A DNA stretch of 6,268 nucleotides from an uncultured Clostridium sp. (lineage in GTDB: Bacteria > Bacillota > Clostridia > Christensenellales > CAG-138): contig UQNF01000066.1 of the NCBI GenBank assembly GCA_900542285.1, forward strand, positions 1 through 6,268. Reading direction: 5' to 3'. The notes below the pieces were generated by a model. It was not told where the DNA came from. It worked only from the letters and a program-made list of their open reading frames with translations, and did no database searches. Positions within the stretch are counted from its first letter, which is position 1, and the number at the start of each line of letters is the position of its first letter. Of the stretch, positions 1 through 6,268 are shown piece after piece. Both the position numbers and the translations under genes were made by a program.

Positions 1-44
1 CAGAGTAACTTCCACTTCTAACTTCCACTGTGGAAGTTACTTTG
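1..44. repeat. Inverted repeat with an internal 10-bp direct repeat at the left edge
   Basis: Bases 4-15 are perfectly complementary to bases 30-41 (12 bp). Allowing one G-U pair, the stem extends to 1-15 with 30-44. The 10-mer TAACTTCCAC occurs at 6-15 and again at 19-28, and its reverse complement at 30-39, so either direct copy can pair with the inverted copy. RNA from this region could form two alternative hairpins, one with a 14-nt loop and one with a tiny loop. The sequence after the stem (CTTTGGGAATTC) lacks a real T-run, so a classical intrinsic terminator is doubtful. It may be the end of an upstream transcription unit, a protein-binding palindrome or a dispersed repeat. The stem reaches base 1, so it may continue outside the window. 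Confidence 0.6.
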
Positions 45-91
45 GGAATTCACTATCTGTTGATTTTTTCTTGGAAACAAGCCGTATTTAT

Positions 92-120
92 TTGACATAT
101 CCCAAACGCTGTTATATAAT
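92..120 (+). promoter_or_regulatory. secA promoter, perfect SigA/sigma-70 consensus
   Basis: The -35 box TTGACA (92-97) and the -10 box TATAAT (115-120) are both exact consensus hexamers separated by the optimal 17 bp. Transcription should start near 125-129, giving a leader of only about 41-45 nt before the secA ATG. That is too short for a riboswitch or an attenuator. A T-run at 64-69 lies upstream of the -35 box and could act as a weak UP-like element, which is inference. No operator is evident over the boxes, so strong and largely constitutive expression is expected. Confidence 0.9.
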
Positions 121-157
121 ACTAATTTGAGAACGTGTTTTTCGATCAAACCCCTTT

Positions 158-162
158 GGAGG
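158..162 (+). promoter_or_regulatory. Ribosome binding site of secA
   Basis: GGAGG lies 7 nt before the ATG at 170. The next in-frame ATG (179) would be 16 nt away, so this site favours the start at 170. Confidence 0.9.
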
Positions 163-169
163 AAAAGAA

Positions 170-2908
170 ATGGGATTCATGGATCGCTTGCTTGGCAATA
201 CGAGCGAGCAGCAAATTAAAAAGATAAGACCTTTGGTCAAGAGAATAAATGAGCTTGAAGGCAGTATGCAGGCGCTCTCGGACGAGCAGCTTCGAGCCAA
301 GACCGACGAGTTCCGTGCACGCCTTGCTAACGGCGAAACGCTGGATTCGCTGCTGCCGGAGGCTTTTGCCGTTGTAAGGGAGGCGGCCGTCAGGACGATA
401 GGGCAGAGGCATTACGATGTCCAGCTGATCGGCGGCATCGTGCTGCATCAGGGCAGGATAGCAGAAATGAAGACGGGCGAAGGCAAGACTCTGGTTGCCA
501 CGCTTCCATCATACCTCAATGCGCTTGAGGGCAAGGGTGTTCATGTCGTCACCGTCAACGACTACCTTGCGGCCCGTGATGCCGCATGGATGGGCAAAAT
601 ACATAGGTTTCTTGGGCTTACCGTCGGCTGTATCGTGCACGATCTAACAGCCGAGGAGCGGAGGAAGGCGTACAACGCCGATATTACCTATGGTACGAAC
701 AACGAATTCGGTTTCGATTATCTGAGGGATAATATGGCTATCTACCGCGCAAGCATGGTGCAGCGCGAGCTTCACTACGCCATCGTGGACGAGGTAGACT
801 CCATATTGATAGATGAGGCGAGGACTCCGCTTATCATTTCAGGTCAGGGCGAAAAATCGACCGATATGTATGTGCGTGCGAATCGCTTCGTCAAGACCCT
901 TACAAGGGGCGAGGATATCAAGCAGATTTCCAAGGCTGACACCCTCTTGGGCGAGGTACAGGAGGAAAGCGGCGACTACATGTGCGACATCAAGGCACGA
1001 ACCGTGGCACTCACCGAGCAGGGCATGAAAAAGGCCGAGCAGTATTTCAACATTGAGGATATTTCTTCCACCGAGAGCACCGAGTTAAACCATTATATCA
1101 AACAGGCGCTCCGTGCAAATGCGCTGTTCACCCGGGATAAGGACTATGTGGTTCAGGATGGACAGGTGCTCATCGTCGACGAGTTCACCGGCCGCCTTAT
1201 GATAGGAAGAAGGTATTCCGAGGGCCTGCACCAAGCTTTGGAGGCAAAGGAGAACGTTAAGGTCGAGAACGAGAACCAGACCCTTGCGACAATAACCTAT
1301 CAGAATTACTTTAGAATGTACGGCAAGCTTGCCGGCATGACGGGTACCGCAAAAACCGAGGAGAACGAATTCATCGGTATCTATGGGCTCGATGTTGTGG
1401 AGATCCCGACGAACAGACCCCTTGCAAGGGTCGATCTCAACGACAGCGTTTTCACCACCGAAAAGGGCAAGTTTGCCGCTGTTGTGGACGAGGTCATAGC
1501 CGCTCATGCAACCGGCCAGCCCATACTTGTCGGTACGGTCAGCGTCGAAAAGTCCGAGATGCTGAGCGATATGCTTAGGAGAAGGGGCATTGAGCACGAG
1601 GTATTGAACGCCAAATATCACGCCAAGGAAGCGGAGATCGTCGCACAGGCAGGCAAATTCGGAAATGTCACCATTGCCACCAACATGGCGGGCCGCGGTA
1701 CCGATATTCTGCTTGGCGGAAACCCGGAGTTTTTGGCAAAGCGCGAGATGCGCCGCAGCGGCTATACGGATGAACAGATCGAAGCCGCTACCAGCCATGT
1801 GGAAACGCATGACGAGGAGCTGCTTGAAGTTCGCAGCGTCTATAACGAGATCTATAACAGGTATAAGCAGCAGACCGACGAGGAGCATGACCGAGTTGTT
1901 TCCGTCGGAGGACTTTACATAATCGGTACCGAACGCCACGAATCCAGGCGTATCGACAACCAGCTCAGAGGCCGTGCAGGCCGTCAGGGCGATCCGGGCA
2001 AGACCAAGTTTTATGTGTCGCTCGAGGACGACCTGATGCGAAGGTTCGGTATGGAACGCATTCAGGGAGTGATGGGAAAGCTGTCACCCAATGACGATAT
2101 CCCCATAGAGATGGGGCTGATGTCAAAACAGATAGAGAACGCTCAGAAGCGTGTTGAGGCTCATAACTTTGAAATGCGTAAGAACGTTTTGAAGTATGAC
2201 GATGTAATGAACCAGATGAGGGAGATCGTCTATGCCCAGCGCCGTAGGGTGCTGATGGGAGAGGACGTACATCCCGCGATTATGGAGATGAGGGACGAGG
2301 TCATAGACTCCATCATCGAATTCTACTGTCCTCCCAAATCCAAACCCGAAACATGGGACTTCGGCGGTATGAGCCACGAATTCACGCAGAGCTTTTCCAT
2401 CACCAATGTCAGCAGGGAATTCGCAACCGAAACCACTCGCGAAGGGCTGCGCGCCAAGATGCTGCATATCTCCGACACCGTCTATAACGACAAGGAAGCA
2501 CGGTTTGCCGAGGCAGGCACCGATATGCGTGAGATTGAGCGCATAATGCTGCTGCGCGCGGTCGATGAGCATTGGATGGATCATATTGATGCGATGGATC
2601 AGCTCCGCGAAGGCATAGGGCTCAGGGCGATGGGCAAGCAGGACCCTGTCGTTGAATACCGCAATGAAGGTATGGATATGTTCGACGCCATGAATGCGGA
2701 GATAAGGAACGATACGATAAAGTATCTATACCGTGTTGAGCTTAAAAAAGCGCCGCAGGAGCGCAAGCAGGTTGCAAAGGCTAATGAGCCGGCAGGCGAT
2801 TCAAAGCCTCAGCCCAAGCGTGTAGGCAAGAAGATAGGGCCGAACGATCCCTGCCCCTGCGGGAGCGGCAAGAAGTATAAAAAATGCTGTGGGCGCACCA
2901 ACGAGTGA
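170..2908 (+). CDS. secA: Preprotein translocase ATPase subunit SecA
   Basis: SecA is the cytoplasmic and membrane-associated motor that pushes unfolded secretory proteins through the SecYEG channel using ATP. The 912-residue protein is complete. NBD1 carries Walker A (MKTGEGKT, 100-107) and the Walker B/DEAD-type DEVD (207-210). The preprotein-binding domain spans roughly 222-370. It is followed by VDEFTGR (336-342) and GMTGTA (389-394), then NBD2 with ATNMAGRGTDI (503-513) and the arginine-rich QLRGRAGRQGD (598-608). The helical scaffold and wing regions follow. The C-terminus is a basic linker and a zinc-binding tail with Cys895, Cys897, Cys906 and Cys907, the form that binds SecB or ribosomes in other bacteria. 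An acidic, helical insert of about 50-60 residues (about 520-578) lies between the NBD2 motifs. B. subtilis SecA lacks it, whereas clostridial and actinobacterial SecA proteins have related inserts. All key motifs are intact. The start is supported by GGAGG at 158-162. Two tandem TGA codons end the gene. Confidence 0.99.
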   Translation: MGFMDRLLGNTSEQQIKKIRPLVKRINELEGSMQALSDEQLRAKTDEFRARLANGETLDSLLPEAFAVVREAAVRTIGQRHYDVQLIGGIVLHQGRIAEMKTGEGKTLVATLPSYLNALEGKGVHVVTVNDYLAARDAAWMGKIHRFLGLTVGCIVHDLTAEERRKAYNADITYGTNNEFGFDYLRDNMAIYRASMVQRELHYAIVDEVDSILIDEARTPLIISGQGEKSTDMYVRANRFVKTLTRGEDIKQISKADTLLGEVQEESGDYMCDIKARTVALTEQGMKKAEQYFNIEDISSTESTELNHYIKQALRANALFTRDKDYVVQDGQVLIVDEFTGRLMIGRRYSEGLHQALEAKENVKVENENQTLATITYQNYFRMYGKLAGMTGTAKTEENEFIGIYGLDVVEIPTNRPLARVDLNDSVFTTEKGKFAAVVDEVIAAHATGQPILVGTVSVEKSEMLSDMLRRRGIEHEVLNAKYHAKEAEIVAQAGKFGNVTIATNMAGRGTDILLGGNPEFLAKREMRRSGYTDEQIEAATSHVETHDEELLEVRSVYNEIYNRYKQQTDEEHDRVVSVGGLYIIGTERHESRRIDNQLRGRAGRQGDPGKTKFYVSLEDDLMRRFGMERIQGVMGKLSPNDDIPIEMGLMSKQIENAQKRVEAHNFEMRKNVLKYDDVMNQMREIVYAQRRRVLMGEDVHPAIMEMRDEVIDSIIEFYCPPKSKPETWDFGGMSHEFTQSFSITNVSREFATETTREGLRAKMLHISDTVYNDKEARFAEAGTDMREIERIMLLRAVDEHWMDHIDAMDQLREGIGLRAMGKQDPVVEYRNEGMDMFDAMNAEIRNDTIKYLYRVELKKAPQERKQVAKANEPAGDSKPQPKRVGKKIGPNDPCPCGSGKKYKKCCGRTNE

Positions 2909-2946
2909 TGAATGCGTTCCCCGACATACGAATGAAAACAACCTAT

Positions 2947-2952
2947 AAGGAG
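2947..2952 (+). promoter_or_regulatory. Ribosome binding site of serS
   Basis: AAGGAG lies 9 nt before the ATG at 2962. It sits in the 53-nt gap after secA, which has no hairpin with a T-run, so serS appears to be translated from a secA-serS transcript. Confidence 0.85.
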
Positions 2953-2961
2953 AAATAACAA

Positions 2962-4230
2962 ATGCTTGATATCAAACGTATACGCAAGAATCCCGAAGCG
3001 CTCGTAGCCGCAATGAAGGCGCGCCGCAATAAGGGCGCGGATGTCAGCGGACTTCTCGAGCTCGACGAAAAACGCCGCAGCCTCATCGTGGAGGTCGAAG
3101 CACTCAAGGCCAAGCGCAACGAGGATTCCGCAAAGGTTCCTCAGCTCAAGAAGCAGGGACTCGACGCAAGCGAGCTGCTCGCCGAAATGAAGCTTGTCGC
3201 CGACAAGATCAAAGAGCTGGATGCGGAGCTGTCCGAAATCGATGCGCAGCTTGACGATATGCTCATGAAGATACCGAATATTCCGCATGAGAGCGTTCCG
3301 GACGGAGCGGACGACAGGGATAACGCCGAGATCCGCCGCTATGGCAAGCCTACCGAATTTAGCTTTGAGCCCAAGGCGCATTGGGATATCGGAGAGGCCT
3401 TGGGCATTCTCGATTTCGCCAACGCAGGCAAGATAACCGGCGCAAGGTTCACGGTCTACCGCGGACTGGGCGCAAGGCTCGAACGTGCAATAATCAGCTA
3501 TTTCCTCGATTGCCACACCTTGAACGGCTATACAGAAATACTGCCTCCCTACATGGTAAACCGCGCTTCCATGACCGGCACGGGGCAGCTTCCCAAGTTT
3601 GAAGAGGATGCCTTTAAGGTTGCAGGCACCGATTACTTCCTCATTCCCACCGCAGAGGTTCCCGTTACCAATCTTCACCGTGGAGATATCCTTGACGGAA
3701 ACGACCTTCCTATAAAGTATTGCGCATACAGCGCATGTTTCCGCAGCGAAGCGGGCAGTGCAGGCAGGGATACCCGAGGCCTCATTCGCCAGCATCAGTT
3801 CAATAAGGTTGAGCTTGTAAAGTTCGTTAAGCCGGAGGACAGCTATGATGAGCTTGAAAAACTGACCAACGATGCGGAAAGGGTTCTGCAGGGGCTTGGC
3901 CTTCCTTATCGCGTTGTGTGCCTGAGCACGGGCGATCTCGGATTCAGCTCCGCAAAGACCTATGATATCGAAGTTTGGATGCCCAGCTACGGCAGGTATG
4001 TCGAGATCAGCTCCTGCTCCAACTTTGAGGATTTCCAGGCACGCCGTGCACAGATCCGCTTCCGCAGGGAGAAAAACGGCAAGCCGGAGCTCGTACATAC
4101 CCTTAACGGCAGCGGTGTTGCCATCGGCAGGACGGTCGCGGCAATCCTTGAAAACTATCAGCAGCCCGACGGCAGCGTTATCGTACCTGATGCACTGGTT
4201 CCGTATATGCACTGCGAAGTAATCAAATAA
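2962..4230 (+). CDS. serS: Serine--tRNA ligase (seryl-tRNA synthetase)
   Basis: SerS is a cytoplasmic class II aminoacyl-tRNA synthetase that joins serine to tRNA-Ser through seryl-adenylate; it also charges tRNA-Sec where that exists. The 422-residue protein matches the usual bacterial length (about 425-430). Residues about 28-100 form the charged, heptad-like antiparallel coiled-coil arm that grips the long variable arm of tRNA-Ser. The catalytic core has the serine-binding TAE (230-232), motif 2 beginning FRSEAGSAGRDTRG (260-273, with Arg261 and Glu263), SSCSNFEDFQARR (350-362), and motif 3 GVAIGRTVAAILENYQ (385-400, with Arg390). All expected active-site residues are present. It lies 53 nt after secA on the same strand and probably shares its transcript. 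Many Firmicutes serS genes have a T-box leader that senses uncharged tRNA-Ser, but there is no space for one here. A strong hairpin terminator follows 27 nt after the stop. Confidence 0.99.
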   Translation: MLDIKRIRKNPEALVAAMKARRNKGADVSGLLELDEKRRSLIVEVEALKAKRNEDSAKVPQLKKQGLDASELLAEMKLVADKIKELDAELSEIDAQLDDMLMKIPNIPHESVPDGADDRDNAEIRRYGKPTEFSFEPKAHWDIGEALGILDFANAGKITGARFTVYRGLGARLERAIISYFLDCHTLNGYTEILPPYMVNRASMTGTGQLPKFEEDAFKVAGTDYFLIPTAEVPVTNLHRGDILDGNDLPIKYCAYSACFRSEAGSAGRDTRGLIRQHQFNKVELVKFVKPEDSYDELEKLTNDAERVLQGLGLPYRVVCLSTGDLGFSSAKTYDIEVWMPSYGRYVEISSCSNFEDFQARRAQIRFRREKNGKPELVHTLNGSGVAIGRTVAAILENYQQPDGSVIVPDALVPYMHCEVIK

Positions 4231-4252
4231 ACACTAATCATTAGAATAGGTG

Positions 4253-4308
4253 AAAAATCCGGGCCGAGTCATTGCTGCAATAAGCGGTATGATTCAGCCC
4301 GGACTTTT
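4253..4308. terminator. Bidirectional intrinsic terminator between serS and glgB
   Basis: TCCGGGC (4258-4264) pairs perfectly with GCCCGGA (4297-4303). After one C/A mismatch, 4266-4272 pairs with 4289-4295, including one G-U pair. The + strand stem is followed by CTTTTGTTGT (4304-4313), which ends the secA-serS transcript. On the - strand the same stem is followed by TTTTT (the complement of 4253-4257), which can end glgB. The convergent layout, with serS ending at 4230 and glgB at 4345, fits a shared terminator. Stem pairing and both flanking runs are seen directly; use in both directions is inferred. Confidence 0.88.
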
Positions 4309-4344
4309 GTTGTCGAATATTCAGCCTGCTATTTAGAACCTAAG

Positions 4345-6132
4345 CTATTCCACGGTAAAAAATACACCCTCATAACCGTACAGAGGCACAAGCGCATAGC
4401 GTTCGCCCTTTCGAATCTTTTGGCTGTGGATAATGCCCTCACGTCCCATATGCGTGGAGAATGCATAGCGGAGCTTGACCGGGCGCCTGAAGCCCATGCC
4501 AAGGCTGATACGGTAGCCGTCAAAGGTACGGGGCGTAAAGTTCATCACCGCGATGACCTTGCTCCTTACGTTCGTGCGCATAAAGGCAATGACGGAATTC
4601 TCGCTGTCGTTCACGCTCAGCCACGAAAATCCGTCCCATCCCAGATCCTCGCGGTGAAGAGCAGGGGTGTTCAGGTAGAAATGGTTCAGCGATTTGGTGA
4701 ACTCCTGCATACTCTTGTGCGCAGGATAATCGAGGAGGAACCAGTCCAGCGGACGCCTAAAGTTCCATTCGATAAACTGCCCGAACTCATTGCCCATGAA
4801 GTTCAGCTTTTTGCCTATACACGCGGTCTGATAAAACAGCAGCAGGCGGAGCTGCTCAAACTGCTGTTCATAGCTGCCATGCATCCTGCCGATGAGCGAA
4901 CGCTTGCCGCATACTACCTCGTCGTGAGAGAAGGGAAGGATGTATTTCTCCGAAAACGCATATACCATCGGGAAGGTGAGCTTGTCGTGATGATGCTTTC
5001 TGAATAATGGATCCTCTTCAAAATAGGATAGAGTATCGTTCATGTAGCCCATGTTCCACTTGAAATCAAAGCCCAAGCCGCCCGCATACACGGGCTGTGT
5101 GACCAACGGATAGGCGGAGCTTTCTTCGGCAATCATCAGACAGCCCGGACATTCGCGATGTACGGCTATATTCAGCTCCTTGATAAACTCTATCGCATCA
5201 ATATTATCCCTTCCGCCAAAGCGATTGGGCCGCCACTGCTGCTTGCAGAAGTCGTTGTACAGCATACAGCTCACCGCATCCACTCTCAGCCCGTCCGCAT
5301 GAAGCTCCTTAAGCAGAAACAGAGCGTTTTCGGTCAAAAACTCACGCACCTCGGGCTTTTCATAATCGAACAAAAGCGTTCCCCATTGGGGCATTTCGGC
5401 ACGCAGCGGGTCGCTGCTTTCGAAAAGGGGTTCGCCATCGAACTGCCTAAGCCCATGCGCATCCTTGGTAAAGTGTGCCGGTACCCAGTCCAGGATAACT
5501 CCGAGTCCCTTACTGTGGGCAAGGTTTATCAGGAACATGATATTGTCGACGCCGCCAAGCCTTGCACTTACGGAAAAATACCCGGTCGCCTGGTATCCCC
5601 AGCTGTCGTCAAGCGGATATTCCGTCACCGGCAGCAGCTCTATATGCGTGTATCCCATGTCCTCTGCATATGAAACCAACTGCTCACACCGTTTATGCAT
5701 ATCGGTCTCGCCGTTCCAGGATTGCAGCTGAACCTCATAGATGTTCATCGGGCTTGTAAAGGGATCGCGTTTGCTGCGTTTCTCAAAGTATTCACCGTCG
5801 CTCCAATCAAATCTTGGTATATCGCTCAGCACGGAAGCGGTGTTGGGTCTCAGCTCAGATCGGAAAGCATACGGGTCGGCCTTCAGCACGACATCGCCTC
5901 TGCCGCTCGTGATGGCAAACTTATACAGCATACCCTCGCATAGATCCGATATCTCGGCACACCAAACTCCGTCATCTTCCCTTGTCATAGGGTTAGCCCC
6001 GACATGCCAGCCGTTGAAATCGCCAACGACCGAAACGGCGGAGGCCCTTGGCGCAAAAACAGCGAAGCGCCAATTCCCTCTTTCACCGCGCCTGTGCGCC
6101 CCGAGCCTAAAATAGCTCATCTTTCCGTTCAT
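4345..6132 (-). CDS. glgB: 1,4-alpha-glucan (glycogen) branching enzyme, GH13
   Basis: GlgB cuts an alpha-1,4 glucan chain and reattaches the piece by an alpha-1,6 bond, making branches in glycogen in the cytoplasm. From the chosen start the protein has 595 residues. A CBM48 domain (about 22-105, with VVGDFNGWH) precedes the GH13 barrel. Region I is DWVPAHF, region II is GLRVDAV with nucleophile Asp285, region III is MIAEES with acid/base Glu336, and region IV is FSHDEVV with Asp404. FGGRDN and the late motif FMGNEFGQFIEWN are also typical of branching enzymes rather than plain amylases. The C-terminal beta domain ends in FFTVE. It is shorter than the ~730-residue E. coli enzyme because the extra N-terminal module is missing, as in many Firmicutes. 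The longest frame begins at 6141, but the Shine-Dalgarno sequence touches that ATG, so 6132 is preferred. Other glg genes are not in view. It has its own promoter and converges on serS. Confidence 0.96.
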   Translation of the reverse strand: MNGKMSYFRLGAHRRGERGNWRFAVFAPRASAVSVVGDFNGWHVGANPMTREDDGVWCAEISDLCEGMLYKFAITSGRGDVVLKADPYAFRSELRPNTASVLSDIPRFDWSDGEYFEKRSKRDPFTSPMNIYEVQLQSWNGETDMHKRCEQLVSYAEDMGYTHIELLPVTEYPLDDSWGYQATGYFSVSARLGGVDNIMFLINLAHSKGLGVILDWVPAHFTKDAHGLRQFDGEPLFESSDPLRAEMPQWGTLLFDYEKPEVREFLTENALFLLKELHADGLRVDAVSCMLYNDFCKQQWRPNRFGGRDNIDAIEFIKELNIAVHRECPGCLMIAEESSAYPLVTQPVYAGGLGFDFKWNMGYMNDTLSYFEEDPLFRKHHHDKLTFPMVYAFSEKYILPFSHDEVVCGKRSLIGRMHGSYEQQFEQLRLLLFYQTACIGKKLNFMGNEFGQFIEWNFRRPLDWFLLDYPAHKSMQEFTKSLNHFYLNTPALHREDLGWDGFSWLSVNDSENSVIAFMRTNVRSKVIAVMNFTPRTFDGYRISLGMGFRRPVKLRYAFSTHMGREGIIHSQKIRKGERYALVPLYGYEGVFFTVE

Positions 6133-6141
6133 ATCTTGCAT

Positions 6142-6146
6142 CCTCC
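6142..6146 (-). promoter_or_regulatory. Ribosome binding site that decides the glgB start
   Basis: The - strand reads GGAGG immediately followed by ATG CAA GAT ATG. The spacing is 0 nt to the first ATG (6141) and 9 nt to the second (6132). A ribosome cannot readily use a site with zero spacing, so initiation at 6132 is favoured. Confidence 0.82.
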
Positions 6147-6169
6147 GGAAAAATCCTGATTTTGCGGAG

Positions 6170-6198
6170 ATTATACCATATCACTGTCCATGCTTCAA
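6170..6198 (-). promoter_or_regulatory. glgB promoter with extended -10
   Basis: On the - strand the -10 box is exact TATAAT (6170-6175), preceded by TGG, which makes an extended -10 (TGn). The -35 box TTGAAG (6193-6198) matches consensus at four of six positions and is 17 bp upstream. Transcription should start near 6163, giving a leader of about 30 nt to the preferred ATG at 6132. No hairpin leader or riboswitch fits in that length. The promoter implies that glgB is transcribed on its own from here, whether or not an upstream gene also reads in. Confidence 0.82.
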
Positions 6199-6268
6199 GT
6201 GGAAAAGACTGACGGATCGTGTCAAGTTCTTCTGGGAGAAATCAAGCGCAGGAATCGAGTGGCCGGAG

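Noticed and set aside
70..81. Small CTTG-GAAA-CAAG hairpin before the secA promoter
   Set aside because: It has only 4 bp of stem, and the T-run precedes the stem on the + strand, so it is neither a terminator nor a clear operator.
121..169. Possible riboswitch or SecM-like leader peptide before secA
   Set aside because: The leader is only about 41-45 nt, with no stable hairpin and no room for an arrest peptide.
1085..1939. A 284-codon open frame on the - strand opposite secA
   Set aside because: It is fully inside the conserved NBD2 region of secA, with no recognisable domain or start signal. It is a shadow frame.
2876..2881. TATAAA near the end of secA as a possible -10 for serS
   Set aside because: It encodes Tyr-Lys of the zinc tail, and no -35-like sequence lies 16-18 bp upstream.
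2809..4212. A 467-codon open frame on the - strand opposite serS
   Set aside because: It lies antisense to an unambiguous serS, has no family motif and no ribosome binding site, and its product has the Ala/Leu/Cys-rich look of a shadow frame created by the codon bias of the sense gene.
4420..5007. A 195-codon open frame on the + strand opposite glgB
   Set aside because: It overlaps conserved GH13 and C-terminal coding sequence on the other strand and has no family motif.
6197..6204. The 8-mer TTCCACTT (on the - strand) shared with the left-edge repeat (10-17)
   Set aside because: Eight matching bases without any longer shared context are expected by chance; there is no evidence for a common regulator of secA and glgB.
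6220..6225. An exact TTGACA on the - strand upstream of glgB
   Set aside because: At 16-18 bp downstream there is no -10-like hexamer (the sequence around 6197-6202 reads CCACTT), and the TATAAT at 6170-6175 is 44 bp away.

Overview
The window holds three complete, intact housekeeping genes and their control signals. secA (170-2908) and serS (2962-4230) run on the + strand. glgB (4345-6132) runs on the - strand and converges on serS. The organism is most likely a member of the Clostridia or a close Firmicutes relative of medium GC content. That rests on the clostridial-type variable insert in SecA, strong GGAGG ribosome binding sites, consensus SigA-type promoters, the short GlgB class without the extra N-terminal domain, and frequent AGG and ATA codons. 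No genus can be named from the sequence alone.

Left edge (1-169): a hairpin-forming inverted repeat (1-44) is followed by a perfect-consensus promoter (TTGACA, 17-bp spacer, TATAAT) and a short leader with GGAGG 7 nt before the secA start. The repeat may be the tail of an upstream transcription unit; no upstream gene is visible. The secA stop is separated from the serS start by 53 nt that contain no terminator, no convincing promoter and no room for a T-box, so serS is probably read from the secA promoter. The unit ends in a long hairpin (4258-4303) with a T-run on its right and an A-run on its left. It can therefore stop transcription from serS and, on the other strand, from glgB.

Right part (4345-6268): glgB has its own extended -10 promoter (6170-6198). 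Its ribosome binding site abuts the first in-frame ATG, so the fourth codon of the longest frame (ATG at 6132) is the likelier start. The last ~70 bases are open in more than one frame and cannot be assigned.

Functionally, SecA powers protein export, SerS charges tRNA-Ser, and GlgB introduces branches into glycogen. The first two are linked by transcription rather than by pathway, and glgB is an independent unit. I found no mobile element, CRISPR array, RNA gene or novel system. The most useful observations are the glgB start correction, the serS-behind-secA arrangement without a T-box, the bidirectional terminator and the repeat at the left edge.
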